The position numbers and the translations under genes were made by a program. From Alcanivorax hongdengensis A-11-3 (lineage in GTDB: Bacteria; Pseudomonadota; Gammaproteobacteria; Pseudomonadales; Alcanivoracaceae): DNA of 64,000 bases. Every line of letters begins with the position of its first letter. Within the stretch, counting starts at the first letter, position 1. The stretch spans positions 1-64,000 of the forward strand of contig NZ_AMRJ01000005.1 in assembly GCF_000300995.1 (NCBI RefSeq). The letters run 5' to 3'. Under the pieces are notes generated by a model that worked only from the letters and a program-made list of their open reading frames with translations, had not been told where the DNA came from and did not search any database. Shown in pieces: positions 28,270 to 37,235 of this stretch.

Positions 28270-30198
28270 TCAATCCAGCATACCCAGCGAGTAGGGTGTG
28301 GCGCTTTCCTTGCGCGTGAGCAGCTGGCCGGTGCGTGACTGGTTGTCATGCAGCCCCACAAACAGGGCCCGGTAGGTCAATACCGCCTGCACGTAATCGC
28401 GGGTTTCCCGGAACGGAATCGCCTCGATCCAGACATCGGCGGGTACCGCTTCCGGCTCTTCGGCCAGCCAGCTGTTCACCCGGCTGGGCCCGGCATTGTA
28501 GGCGGCCAGGGCCAGTACCCGGTTACCCTTGAAGTCCTTGAGCAGGCTGGCCAGGTATTCGCTGCCCAGGGTGATGTTGGTGTCCGGGTCAAACAGGGCC
28601 TTGCGGTTGACGCTGCCCTGGTTGGCCTCGCGGGCAACCTTGCGAGCGGTGGCGGGCATCAGTTGCATCAGGCCCAGGGCCCCCACCGGGGAATGGGCAT
28701 GGGGGTAGAAGGCACTTTCACGCCGGGCCACGGCCATGGCCAGCCAGGGGTCCAGGTCGTTACGACTGGCGGCCTGCTGGAAACGTTGCTGATAGGCCGG
28801 CGGGAAGCGCCAGGCCAGGGTGTCCCAGGCGCGGGCGCGGATGGAGGCCTGTACCGCCAGGTCGTACCAGTGATGCTTGAGCGCCAGCGCCGCCAGTTGA
28901 TTGACCTGTTCGGTGCTGCTGTTTTGCATCAGCCACTGCCATTCCTGGTGGGCGAGCTGGGGCTCGCCCAGGTCCCGCAGCAGGCGAATGCGCACGATGG
29001 CGGCATTTTCCTTGTAGGGGGCGGTTTCCGGGCTATCGTTACTGAAGCGGTAGGGTTCCCCCAGCCGGTCTGCGGCCATGAAGGCAAAGAAGTTGCGTTG
29101 TCGGGCGGCTTGCCGGTAGGCCTCACGGGCCTGGTCTTCCTGGTGGGTTTCTTCCAGCGCCCGGGCACGCCAGTAGAGCCAGCGGGCATCGGCCTGTTCG
29201 CTGTCGGACAGCCGGTTTATCCAGGTCAGGGCATCGGCCCAGTCCTGTTCGATGATGCCACGCCGGGCACGCTGTTCCAGCAGGGCCGGGTCATCATGGC
29301 CTTGCAGCCAGTGGTCGAGCCAGTCCCGGTTTTCCTCGATGCCGCGGATGGTGGAATACCAGGCGATACGGTGGCTGGTTTTTTCGCGCAGGCTGTCGCG
29401 GGTCAGGCCGGCCTGGCGGCTGTGCGCTTCGAACCATTGTCGGGCCGCTACGGTATCCACATAGGCCCACCGGTGCAGACCGGCGGCCAGCAGGGCCTGC
29501 TTGCGCCTGGCCGGCAGGGAGGCAGGCAGGTCATCCACCCGGGTGGGGTCCTTGTAGAGCGTCAGCAGCCAGTCACTGGCCTGCGCCAGCTGGCTGTCGT
29601 CGTCATCCAGCATCTTGTTCAGATAACGCTGCAGGCCACTGCTGCCGGCATAGAATGCCAGTTTCTGGCGCTTCCAGATGGCGTCGTCATCAATGACGCC
29701 GGCTTCGCGTGCCGCATCGAACAGGGGGTCGCAGCTGGCCGGGCGTGAATGGCCGGTGAGCCACAATTTGCGTGCGGCATGCAGTGCCTCATCGCGCTGG
29801 CTCTGCAGTTTGGCCCGGTAGTAGTAGCAGCGAAGCTCCACTGCCCGCGGTGGTGTATCGGTGAGGGCCAGCAGCTTGTCCCACTTCTCGGCGCGGGCAT
29901 AGGCCACCATGGCCAGCTGGCGAACATCCGTGGGCAGGGGGGAATCCGGGTAGCGCGCCGCATAGGCAGTCACCTTGCCCGGCGCCAGATCGGGCAGGGC
30001 AGCGCGCAGGCGGTGGAAATCCAGATAGGCCTGTAGCGGGTTGTTGTCACCCAGGCGCGCTTCTTCACTGGCCAGGGTGTCCCAGTCATCATTGCGCGCC
30101 GCTTCCAGAGCCTTGCTCATGTCGGCGCCATTGAATGCCATCGCATCTAGCGGGGCAAGCATCATGCAGCTGATTAGCAGAACTGCGGAACGGACCAT
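28270..30198 (-). CDS. slt: Soluble lytic murein transglycosylase
   Basis: A 642-residue periplasmic lytic transglycosylase of the Slt70 type, which cleaves the glycan strand of peptidoglycan to a 1,6-anhydro end. The signal peptide is MVRSAVLLISCMMLAPLDAM with cleavage after AMA. Long alpha-helical superhelical repeats (U- and L-domains, about 30-465) form the ring, and the C-terminal lysozyme-like domain shows the catalytic Glu in ARRESAFYP near residue 496, then GLMQLMPATA and AYNAGPSRV. The ATG at 30198 is preferred to a GTG at 30210 because GGAGG is five bases before it. Length matches E. coli Slt70. Confidence 0.95.
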   Translation of the reverse strand: MVRSAVLLISCMMLAPLDAMAFNGADMSKALEAARNDDWDTLASEEARLGDNNPLQAYLDFHRLRAALPDLAPGKVTAYAARYPDSPLPTDVRQLAMVAYARAEKWDKLLALTDTPPRAVELRCYYYRAKLQSQRDEALHAARKLWLTGHSRPASCDPLFDAAREAGVIDDDAIWKRQKLAFYAGSSGLQRYLNKMLDDDDSQLAQASDWLLTLYKDPTRVDDLPASLPARRKQALLAAGLHRWAYVDTVAARQWFEAHSRQAGLTRDSLREKTSHRIAWYSTIRGIEENRDWLDHWLQGHDDPALLEQRARRGIIEQDWADALTWINRLSDSEQADARWLYWRARALEETHQEDQAREAYRQAARQRNFFAFMAADRLGEPYRFSNDSPETAPYKENAAIVRIRLLRDLGEPQLAHQEWQWLMQNSSTEQVNQLAALALKHHWYDLAVQASIRARAWDTLAWRFPPAYQQRFQQAASRNDLDPWLAMAVARRESAFYPHAHSPVGALGLMQLMPATARKVAREANQGSVNRKALFDPDTNITLGSEYLASLLKDFKGNRVLALAAYNAGPSRVNSWLAEEPEAVPADVWIEAIPFRETRDYVQAVLTYRALFVGLHDNQSRTGQLLTRKESATPYSLGMLD

Positions 30199-30370
30199 CC
30201 ATGCCTCCACAACATCGTCTGTAATCGCATTATCTTATCGGGAGTTTTGCCATTTCGGGGTGGTGATTATGTAAAAACTTCGCGCTATCTTGCCGTGAAC
30301 AGGGTCTGGCAGTTCCGTTATACTCCGCCGCATCAATGTCCTGACAGGCCCCCGATCGCGGAGAGAATAG

Positions 30371-31336
30371 ATGGAAAATACCACCCGCCTGCTTGAGCGC
30401 CAGGCACCGACCCTGGCGGACCGTTCGGTGCTGGTGGTGGATGCCAACGATCCGGCGCTGTCGGCTCTGCCGGCAAAAACGCTGCACCTGCACGCCGATG
30501 ACTTTACCGTGGGGGCCCAGCAGTGGGCGCCGGTTCCCACCATTCCCGAACAGACCGATCTGCTGGTGCTGCCCCTGCCCAAGTCCATCGACCGTTTGCG
30601 CTTTGTGCTCAACTGGCTGGCCGGTGAGCTGCAGGCGCCCTGTGAAATCTGGTTGCTGGGGCCGGCCAAGGGCGGTATCCGCGGAGCGCTCAAACATCTG
30701 CAGGCCCATGTGGATGAGGCGGTGCTGCTGGACAGTGCGCGTCACTGCAAGCTTTACAGCGGCCTGTTGCAGCCAGGGCCGCGCCAGTTACTGGAAAGCT
30801 GGGGCCAGCTGATTCGCCGGGGCGAACTGGAGGTGGTCAGCTATCCGGGGGTATTCAGTCATGGTCGCCTGGATGAAGGCTCCGAGCTGTTGCTCGATGC
30901 CATGGACGGGCAGCTGCCGACGCCGGGGCGGGTGCTGGACGTGGGCTGCGGTGCCGGCATTATCAGCGTCACCCTGGCCCGTCTCGGCTGGCAGGTTCAG
31001 GGCGTGGATGTCAGTGCCTCCGCGGTGGCGGCCAGTTGCGAAAGTCTGTCGCGCAATGCCTTGCAGGGGCGGGTGCGTGGTGGCGATCTGTTCTCTGCCC
31101 TGGAAGGGCGGGTGGACATGATTGTCACCAACCCGCCATTCCACGATGGCCGGCAGCGCACCACGGAAATCAGCCGCCGGCTGATTCGCGAAGCGCCGGG
31201 GCACCTGGCTGCCGACGGTGTGTTGTGGCTGGTGGCCAACCGTGAACTGCCTTACATGCAGTGGCTGGAGGAGGCCTTCTCGCGGGTGGAGATTGTCCGC
31301 GAGACCAATCGCTTCCGGGTTTACCGGGCCCGCTAG
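30371..31336 (+). CDS. rsmC: 16S rRNA m2G1207 methyltransferase
   Basis: A 321-residue SAM-dependent methyltransferase of the RsmC type, which modifies G1207 of 16S rRNA. The N-terminal half (about 1-160) is the degenerate MTS_N domain, with the characteristic PLPKSIDRLRF, and the C-terminal half is the catalytic domain with the SAM loop VLDVGCGAGIIS near residue 190 and the NPPFHDG motif near residue 256. GGAGAG stands six bases before the ATG. It is divergent from slt and convergent with the epimerase-like gene, only three bases separating the stops. Confidence 0.95.
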   Translation: MENTTRLLERQAPTLADRSVLVVDANDPALSALPAKTLHLHADDFTVGAQQWAPVPTIPEQTDLLVLPLPKSIDRLRFVLNWLAGELQAPCEIWLLGPAKGGIRGALKHLQAHVDEAVLLDSARHCKLYSGLLQPGPRQLLESWGQLIRRGELEVVSYPGVFSHGRLDEGSELLLDAMDGQLPTPGRVLDVGCGAGIISVTLARLGWQVQGVDVSASAVAASCESLSRNALQGRVRGGDLFSALEGRVDMIVTNPPFHDGRQRTTEISRRLIREAPGHLAADGVLWLVANRELPYMQWLEEAFSRVEIVRETNRFRVYRAR

Positions 31337-31339
31337 TTC

Positions 31340-32320
31340 CTAGAGACGCCCGGTGTCGCGCATCCAGTGGATGCAGTTTTCCAACATGGTCGTCAGTGCA
31401 ATACGGTTGTCGAAGCCCAGTTCGGCCACTGCCTTGCTGTCATCGGCGTGGACCCGGCTGGTGACCAGCGCCACTTTTTCCGGTGTCAGTGACGGCTCCT
31501 TGCCGGTGAACAAACTGGCGATGGGGTAAAGCTGCCCGGCCAGTTTCAGTACCGTCGCCGGCAGCGGCCCGTGCGGTGCCTTCTTGCCCAACAGGCGAGC
31601 GATGGTGCCGGCCAGTTCCATGAAGCTCGCTTCCACCCCGGCCAGGATATAGCGTTCCCCGCAACTGCCCCGCTCATAGGCGCGCAGATGGGCCTGGGCC
31701 ACCGCTTCCACGGCACAGAAACTGCCGCCGCCGGGTGGCACGCCGGGCAGCTTGCCCTGGTTGATCATGCTGATCATCTGTGACCAGTTGTGGGTGTCGC
31801 CGGGGCCGATAATGCCGCAGGGATTGACGATCACCGCATCCAGGCCGTGGCGAACGCCGTCGAGCACTTCCAGCTCTGCCTGGTACTTGGTGCGGTTATA
31901 GGAAATCCAGTCACTGGCTGCGTTCGATGGGGTCTGCTCGTTGATGGGGGTGTCCTGAATTCCCCAGGCGGAAATAGAGGACGTCTGGATAAAACGGCCG
32001 GCTTTGCGATGCAGGGCGGCGGTGACCATGGCGCGGGTGCCCAGCACATTGTCGCGGTATTGCTGGCGATCGCCCCGGCGCCACAGGCTGGTATTGCCGG
32101 CCACATGGAAGACCGCGTCCGGCTGGTCCGGCATCACCAGTTCCAGCTCGGTGGCGTTATCCATGGGCGCCTGTACCACGGTGATGCCTTTTTCCTGCAG
32201 GGCGCGGGCGTCACTTTGCGGGCGCACCAGGGCAACAATCTCCCAGCCGGCCTGTTGTAGCTGGTCAACGAGATGGCCGCCAAGAAATCCTCGCGCACCA
32301 CTGATAAAGGCAACGGGCAT
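31340..32320 (-). CDS. Extended SDR, NAD-dependent epimerase/dehydratase family
   Basis: A 326-residue extended short-chain dehydrogenase resembling dihydroflavonol 4-reductase-like proteins. The cofactor loop is GARGFLGGHL near residue 8, HVAGNTS near residue 71, the Ser region in IQTSSISAWG near residue 111 and the catalytic pair in YNRTK near residue 142. GGAGT stands eight bases before the ATG. Substrate specificity cannot be assigned; such proteins act on nucleotide sugars, sterols or aldehydes. It is convergent with rsmC and has no partner gene. Confidence 0.85.
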   Translation of the reverse strand: MPVAFISGARGFLGGHLVDQLQQAGWEIVALVRPQSDARALQEKGITVVQAPMDNATELELVMPDQPDAVFHVAGNTSLWRRGDRQQYRDNVLGTRAMVTAALHRKAGRFIQTSSISAWGIQDTPINEQTPSNAASDWISYNRTKYQAELEVLDGVRHGLDAVIVNPCGIIGPGDTHNWSQMISMINQGKLPGVPPGGGSFCAVEAVAQAHLRAYERGSCGERYILAGVEASFMELAGTIARLLGKKAPHGPLPATVLKLAGQLYPIASLFTGKEPSLTPEKVALVTSRVHADDSKAVAELGFDNRIALTTMLENCIHWMRDTGRL

Positions 32321-32461
32321 GTGCCGACTCCTGCAAAGGTGTGTGCTGTAGCTTTACCCCTTGCGCTGCAAACAGGCAAGCATTGCCGACACAAGGGGGA
32401 GGCGGCTGACGGGGAAAGAACGGTTTTGCTCGCGGGGCTGGCGCCGCTTTGGCATTTTGAT

Positions 32462-32467
32462 TATATT
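32462..32467 (+). promoter_or_regulatory. Candidate -10 element of the tRNA gene
   Basis: TATATT 14 bases upstream of the tRNA with a GC-rich discriminator between them. No convincing -35 is seen at the right spacing. Confidence 0.4.
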
Positions 32468-32481
32468 GCCGTTCCACCTGC

Positions 32482-32555
32482 GCGGGTGTAGTTCAATGGT
32501 AGAACGGCAGCTTCCCAAGCTGCATACGTGAGTTCGATTCTCATCACCCGCTCCA
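32482..32555 (+). tRNA. tRNA-Gly (anticodon CCC)
   Basis: The cloverleaf is complete: acceptor GCGGGTG (32482-32488) with CACCCGC (32545-32551), anticodon stem GCAGC/GCTGC around the loop TTCCCAA giving anticodon CCC, T-loop GTTCGATTC, discriminator T, and a genome-encoded CCA end. It decodes GGG. It is followed at once by an intrinsic terminator, so it is transcribed alone. Confidence 0.97.
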
Positions 32556-32561
32556 GTTTCA

Positions 32562-32588
32562 AAAGGCTGCCTTCCGGCGGCCTTTTTT
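32562..32588 (+). terminator. Intrinsic terminator of tRNA-Gly
   Basis: Stem GGCTGCC (32565-32571) and GGCGGCC (32576-32582) with one G-U pair, loop TTCC, then a run of six T. It starts seven bases after the CCA end. Confidence 0.9.
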
Positions 32589-32602
32589 GTGCCCGCCGAC
32601 GT

Positions 32603-33856
32603 TCAGCTCACCTCCGGGATCTGTTGCCAGTCCGTGGTATAGGAGGGGGACAGGCGAAGGCGTTTCATTTCCCAGGCCTTGCGATCCGCCTGCATGCCCT
32701 GGCCGGCCAGCCAGACCTTGCCCTTGCCGCTATGGTTGATGCGATCCATCACGTCCATCAGGGCGTCGCTGCCGGGGCGGTCGCCAAACAGGTCGGTCTG
32801 TTGCTGGTGGCGGTGGCACAGATCGGTCAGGACCACGCCGGCCTTGGCATAGCGGTAACCGGGTTGCCAGAGTTGGTCGAGCAGCCGGTGGGCCATATCC
32901 AGCAGTTGTCGGGTATCCCGGGTGGGCTGGGCAAAGGCGCCGCTGGCTGCGTTGCCGTAGTAGTTCGGGTCCTTGGCGCCGGTGCGGATGTAGACGGTCA
33001 TCTGCCTGGCCAGGTTGTCATCCTGGCGCAGCCTTTCCGATGCCCGCCAGGTATGGGAGGCCACGGCGTGGCCGATCACCCGCCGTTCGGTGACCCGGTT
33101 GCCAAAGGAGCGGCTGGCGACGATATGTTTGCGTGGTCCGGGCAGCAGATCCAGCGGCAGACAGGGCTCGCCGTTCAGTTCCCGCACCAGCCTCTCGATC
33201 ACCACCGAAAACCGTTTGCGCAGGGTGGCCGGGTGGCTGCGGGCCAGATCCAGGGCGGTATGAATGCCCAGCTGTTCCAGGTGGCCGACCATGCGCCGGC
33301 CAATGCCCCAGATGGTGCCCACCGGTAATAGCGACATCAGCCGTTGCTGGCGGGCCGGGTCGGTGAGAATCACCGTGCCCTGCGTGGCCGGCCAGGTCTT
33401 GGCGGCGTGGTTGGCCAGTTTGGCCAGGGTTTTGGTGGGGGCTATGCCGACGCAGACCGGCAAGCCCTGGTGCCGGTCGATGGTGCGTCGTATGCGGCGG
33501 GCCAGCGAGGGCAGGGTGGTGGCCGGCAGACCGTGCAAACCGAGAAAGGCCTCATCAATGGAGTAGGCTTCCACCTCCGGCACCAGCTGTTCCAGGGTCG
33601 CCATTACCCGGGCGGACATGTCCCCGTACAGCGCGTAGTTGGAAGAGAACATGACCAGGCCGGCCTGTTTTTCCAGGTGGCGCACCTGGAAGGCGGGCAC
33701 GCCCATGGGGATGCCCATTGCCTTGGCCAGCGGTGATCGGGCCACCACACAACCGTCGTTATTGGACAGCACCACCACCGGCCGGTCACGCAGATCCGGG
33801 CGAAACAGCATCTCGCAACTGGTGTAGAAATTATTGCAGTCAACCAGGGCAAACAT
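32603..33856 (-). CDS. umuC: DNA polymerase V catalytic subunit
   Basis: A 417-residue Y-family DNA polymerase for translesion synthesis. The catalytic acidic residues are visible in FALVDCNNFYTSCE near residue 6 and AYSIDEAFLG near residue 101; a helix-hairpin-helix lies around WGIGRRMVGHL near residue 178, followed by the little-finger domain and the short C-terminal part that binds the beta clamp. Length matches E. coli UmuC (422). It starts one base after the umuD stop and is translated with it. It is expected to be active only with processed UmuD and RecA. Confidence 0.96.
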   Translation of the reverse strand: MFALVDCNNFYTSCEMLFRPDLRDRPVVVLSNNDGCVVARSPLAKAMGIPMGVPAFQVRHLEKQAGLVMFSSNYALYGDMSARVMATLEQLVPEVEAYSIDEAFLGLHGLPATTLPSLARRIRRTIDRHQGLPVCVGIAPTKTLAKLANHAAKTWPATQGTVILTDPARQQRLMSLLPVGTIWGIGRRMVGHLEQLGIHTALDLARSHPATLRKRFSVVIERLVRELNGEPCLPLDLLPGPRKHIVASRSFGNRVTERRVIGHAVASHTWRASERLRQDDNLARQMTVYIRTGAKDPNYYGNAASGAFAQPTRDTRQLLDMAHRLLDQLWQPGYRYAKAGVVLTDLCHRHQQQTDLFGDRPGSDALMDVMDRINHSGKGKVWLAGQGMQADRKAWEMKRLRLSPSYTTDWQQIPEVS

Positions 33857-33857
33857 G

Positions 33858-34289
33858 TCAGGACAGCCGGGTCGGGTGTACCACGAAGGTGACCACACCG
33901 AAGATGTCCGGCGGGTTATCTTCCTCGATGGCGATGGGCGGGTAGGCCGGGTTGCCCGGTTGCAGGCAGGGGCTGGGGTGCAGGCACAGCCGTTTGACGG
34001 TGAAGTCTCCCTGCAGGCTGGCGATGATGATATCGCCGTGACGGGCTTCCAGAGCCCGGTCCACGACCAGGATATCGCCACTGACAATGCCGTGTTCGAC
34101 CATGGAATCGCCTTTGGCGCGCACAAAATAGGTGGCCTGGGGGTGTTTGATACAGAGGCCGTTCAGGTCCAGACGCTGCTCCACATGATCCTGGGCCGGA
34201 GACGGAAAGCCGGCGGCGACCGGCTGGCTGAAGAGGGGAAGGCACAAGGGCGCCCTGCGGGACGCCCGGCCGAGCCATTGCACAGACAT
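33858..34289 (-). CDS. umuD: UmuD-type autoprotease subunit of DNA polymerase V
   Basis: A 143-residue S24-family protein. The self-cleavage site is visible as AAGFPSPAQ near residue 27, the nucleophile Ser in AKGDSMVEHG near residue 61 and the general-base Lys in DFTVKRL near residue 98. After RecA-stimulated cleavage the shortened form joins UmuC to make polymerase V. The ATG at 34289 (MSVQWLG) is chosen because GGAG sits seven bases before it; the upstream GTG overlaps that site. The gene heads the umuDC operon behind a LexA-like box. Confidence 0.95.
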   Translation of the reverse strand: MSVQWLGRASRRAPLCLPLFSQPVAAGFPSPAQDHVEQRLDLNGLCIKHPQATYFVRAKGDSMVEHGIVSGDILVVDRALEARHGDIIIASLQGDFTVKRLCLHPSPCLQPGNPAYPPIAIEEDNPPDIFGVVTFVVHPTRLS

Positions 34290-34307
34290 GATGGGCTCCA
34301 CAAAATG

Positions 34308-34323
34308 CTGATCATATGAACAG
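34308..34323. promoter_or_regulatory. LexA-like box of umuDC
   Basis: CTGATCATATGAACAG, fitting CTG-N10-CAG with a near-symmetric core, 18 bases before the umuD start. umuDC operons are established LexA targets. Its shared core with the box at 20732 supports both. Confidence 0.75.
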
Positions 34324-34362
34324 TATTATCGTCGGCCGTGAAGTCCGGATCAAGAGGGCCAT

Positions 34363-34388
34363 AAAAAAGGCGCCCGAAGGCGCCTTTT
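34363..34388 (-). terminator. Intrinsic terminator of ETF-QO gene
   Basis: Perfect stem GGCGCC/GGCGCC (34369-34374, 34379-34384) with a four-base loop; read on the minus strand it is followed by six T. It lies 27 bases past the ETF-QO stop. A shorter T-run also follows on the plus strand. Confidence 0.88.
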
Positions 34389-34414
34389 GGTGACACGAAA
34401 GCCGTGCGGCGAAA

Positions 34415-36070
34415 TTACATGTTCGGGTAATTCGGGCCGCCGGTACCTTCCGGGGTCACCCAGTTGATGTTCTGGGTGGGGTCCTTGATGTCACAGGTCT
34501 TGCAGTGGACGCAGTTCTGGGCGTTGATCTGGAAACGCTTGTCGCCCGTGTTCTCGTCTTCCACCACTTCGTACACGCCCGCCGGACAGTAACGCTGGGC
34601 CGGCTCGTTCCACTTGGGCAGATTCACTTCCAGCGGTACGCTCGGATCCTTCAGCGTCAGGTGACAGGGCTGATCTTCTTCGTGGTTAGTGTTGGACAGG
34701 AACACGCTGTCCAGCTTGGCGAAGGTGATCTTGCCGTCCGGTTTCGGGTAGTCGATCCTCTTGGACTGGTCCGCCGGCTTCAGGGTGGCGTGATCCGGGG
34801 TGGTGTCACGCATGGTGAAGGGCAGTTTGCCGTTGAACAGGTTGATGTCCACGAAGGCAAAGGCGGAACCGATGAAGTTGCCGAACTTGTGCTGGGCCGG
34901 ACCGAAGTTGCGCTGGGCATGCAGTTCTTGGTAAACCCAGCTCTTCTCGAAGGCCGCCTTGTATTCGGTCAGTTCATCGCTACCGCGACCGCCTTTCAGC
35001 GCTTCGGCCAGAATCTCGGCAGCGATCATGCCGGACTTCATGGCGGTGTGGGTGCCCTTGATCTTGGCAAAGTTCAGCGTACCGGCGTTACAGCCCACCA
35101 GCAGACCGCCGGGGAAGGTCATCTTCGGCAGGGACTGGATGCCGCCCTTGGAGATGGCACGGGCGCCGTAGGAAACGCGCTTGCCGCCTTCCAGGTGCTT
35201 CTTGATCTCCGGGTTGGTTTTCCAGCGCTGCATTTCGTCAAACGGCGATACATGCGGGTTGGAGTAGGCCAGGTCGGTGATCAGGCCCAGGGCCACCTGG
35301 TTGTTCTCGATGTGGTACAGGAAAGCACCACCCGGAGAGCCGGATTCGGTCAGCGGCCAGCCGGCGGTGTGCACCACCAGGCCTTCCTGGTGTTTGGCCG
35401 GGTCGATGTCCCACAGCTCCTTGATGCCGATACCGTAGTGCTGGGGATCGGTGCCTTCGCGCAGGTTGAATTTTTCCTGCAGCTGCTTGCCCAGGTGACC
35501 GCGGCAGCCCTCGGAGAAGATGGTGTACTTGGCATGCAGTTCCATGCCCGGATCGTAGCTGGGCTTGTGCTCGCCGTCGGCGGCCACGCCCATCTCGCCG
35601 GTGGCGATACCCTTAACGGAACCATCTTCGTTGTAGAGGATTTCACTGGCTGCGAAACCGGGGAAGATCTCGATGCCCAGGCCTTCGGCCTGTTCGGCCA
35701 GCCAGCGGCACAGGTTACCCAGGGAGATAATGTAGTTGCCTTCGTTGTGCATGGTCTTGGGCACAAACAGGTTCGGCACTTTCTGGGCCTTGTCCGGGCC
35801 GGTGAGGTAGTAGATTTCGTCACCGGTGACCTTGGTGTTGACCGGTGCACCCAGCTCTTCCCAGTTGGGGAACAGCTCGTTCAGCGCGCGCGGCTCCAGG
35901 ACCGCACCGGAGAGGATATGGGCGCCGACTTCGGAGCCTTTCTCTACCACGACCACACTGATTTCCTGACCGGTTTCCTGGGCGATCTGGCCCAGACGGC
36001 AGGCAGTTGCCAGACCGGAAGGACCGGCGCCGACGATGACTACGTCGACTTCCATAGATTCGCGTTCCAC
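34415..36070 (-). CDS. Electron transfer flavoprotein-ubiquinone oxidoreductase
   Basis: A 551-residue inner-membrane-associated FAD and 4Fe-4S enzyme that passes electrons from reduced ETF to ubiquinone, linking acyl-CoA dehydrogenases to the respiratory chain. The FAD motif VVIVGAGPSGLA is near residue 10, and the cluster Cys residues lie in CPAGVYE near residue 493 and in CVHCKTCDIKDP near residue 523. The start is a GTG at 36070 with GAGGAG seven bases upstream; the resulting start MERESMEVDV resembles that of Pseudomonas homologues. It is divergent from etfBA, with a PsrA-type box between the two units. Confidence 0.97.
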   Translation of the reverse strand: MERESMEVDVVIVGAGPSGLATACRLGQIAQETGQEISVVVVEKGSEVGAHILSGAVLEPRALNELFPNWEELGAPVNTKVTGDEIYYLTGPDKAQKVPNLFVPKTMHNEGNYIISLGNLCRWLAEQAEGLGIEIFPGFAASEILYNEDGSVKGIATGEMGVAADGEHKPSYDPGMELHAKYTIFSEGCRGHLGKQLQEKFNLREGTDPQHYGIGIKELWDIDPAKHQEGLVVHTAGWPLTESGSPGGAFLYHIENNQVALGLITDLAYSNPHVSPFDEMQRWKTNPEIKKHLEGGKRVSYGARAISKGGIQSLPKMTFPGGLLVGCNAGTLNFAKIKGTHTAMKSGMIAAEILAEALKGGRGSDELTEYKAAFEKSWVYQELHAQRNFGPAQHKFGNFIGSAFAFVDINLFNGKLPFTMRDTTPDHATLKPADQSKRIDYPKPDGKITFAKLDSVFLSNTNHEEDQPCHLTLKDPSVPLEVNLPKWNEPAQRYCPAGVYEVVEDENTGDKRFQINAQNCVHCKTCDIKDPTQNINWVTPEGTGGPNYPNM

Positions 36071-36485
36071 AGCCTGTCTCCTCGCTATCGGTTGCGTTTC
36101 GGCCCGGGATTTACCTGAAAGGGCCAGCCTTGGGGTGGCGCGGAGTATATATAGATAGACGGTTACGCACCACTGCCCGGGTTGACCGGCACGCCGGGAG
36201 CATTGTCACCGGTGCCGTGACGGCCATTCAAACAAGTGTTTGGATTATCTCTTGCTAGCTGCTTGATTTACAAGGAAATGACCGACCACAGAGTCACGAA
36301 AAGTGGACAGCGGAAAAATCTATTTGCAGAAAAATCATCCGCTTACGTTTACAGAGCCACTGCCGGGCTATTGACCTGTTATGGTCGAGCGTTCAAGATA
36401 GCGGCTCTTTCGCGGGGGTGGACCCGGCAACGGCGCCATGCCGCCTCCTTCTACAAGTCACCCAATGGAACATTCCGAGGATCCT
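36071..36485. other. Divergent regulatory region of ETF-QO and etfBA
   Basis: A 415-base gap with no gene. It holds the PsrA-type box at 36229-36242. A TATATATA stretch at about 36146-36153 is the most likely -10 region for the minus-strand ETF-QO gene. Promoter elements for etfB are probably between 36240 and 36450, but no clear consensus pair stands out. Confidence 0.5.
36229..36242. promoter_or_regulatory. PsrA-type (fatty-acid-responsive) operator
   Basis: CAAAC-AAGT-GTTTG, a perfect palindrome matching the Pseudomonas PsrA consensus (C/G)AAAC-N2-4-GTTT(G/C). PsrA is a TetR-family repressor relieved by long-chain fatty acyl effectors. The position between ETF-QO and etfBA fits fatty-acid induction of both units. 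Confidence 0.65.
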
Positions 36486-37235
36486 ATGAAGGTTCTTGTA
36501 CCCATCAAGCGGGTCATTGACTACAACGTCAAGGTTCGCGTGAAGGCGGACAACTCTGGTGTTGATCTCGCCAATGTGAAAATGGCCATGAACCCCTTCT
36601 GTGAAATCGCTGTAGAAGAAGCGGTACGCCTTAAAGAGAAGGGTGTGGTGTCCGAGATCGTTGCTGTCACCATCGGTCCGAAGGCTGCTCAGGAGCAGCT
36701 GCGTACTGCCATGGCACTGGGCGCTGATCGCTCCATCCTGGTGGAAACCGACGAAGAGGTTCAGCCTCTGGGTATTTCCAAGGCCCTGAAAGCCATTGTC
36801 GATGAAGAAAAGCCCGACCTGGTTATCCTGGGCAAACAGGCCATCGACGGCGACAACAACCAGACCGGCCAGATGCTGGCGGCGCTGACCGGCATGCCGC
36901 AGGGCACCTTCGCCTCTGAAGTCGACGTGGCTGACGGCAAGGTAAAAGTGACCCGTGAAATCGACGGCGGTCTGCAGACTGTTGAGCTGACCCTGCCGGC
37001 GGTAGTCACCACCGACCTGCGTCTGAACGAGCCGCGCTACGCGTCTCTGCCGAACATCATGAAAGCCAAGAAGAAGCCGCTGGACACCAAGACCCCGGCG
37101 GATCTGGGCGTTGACCTGACCCCGCGTGTGACCACCGAAAAAGTGGAAGCCCCGGCCGAGCGTCAGGCTGGCATCATCGTTGGCTCCGTTGACGAGCTGG
37201 TCGAGAAACTGAAGAACGAAGCGAAGGTGATCTGA
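36486..37235 (+). CDS. etfB: Electron transfer flavoprotein beta subunit
   Basis: A 249-residue subunit that, with EtfA, forms the soluble FAD/AMP electron carrier accepting electrons from acyl-CoA dehydrogenases. It begins [12 protein letters not shown] with GAGGA seven bases before the ATG. The nucleotide (AMP) region is seen around [17 protein letters not shown] near residue 118, and the conserved [19 protein letters not shown] near residue 180. Length matches the family. Its stop overlaps the etfA start (TGATG), so the subunits are translationally coupled. It is probably induced by fatty acids through the upstream PsrA-type box. Confidence 0.97.
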   Translation: MKVLVPIKRVIDYNVKVRVKADNSGVDLANVKMAMNPFCEIAVEEAVRLKEKGVVSEIVAVTIGPKAAQEQLRTAMALGADRSILVETDEEVQPLGISKALKAIVDEEKPDLVILGKQAIDGDNNQTGQMLAALTGMPQGTFASEVDVADGKVKVTREIDGGLQTVELTLPAVVTTDLRLNEPRYASLPNIMKAKKKPLDTKTPADLGVDLTPRVTTEKVEAPAERQAGIIVGSVDELVEKLKNEAKVI

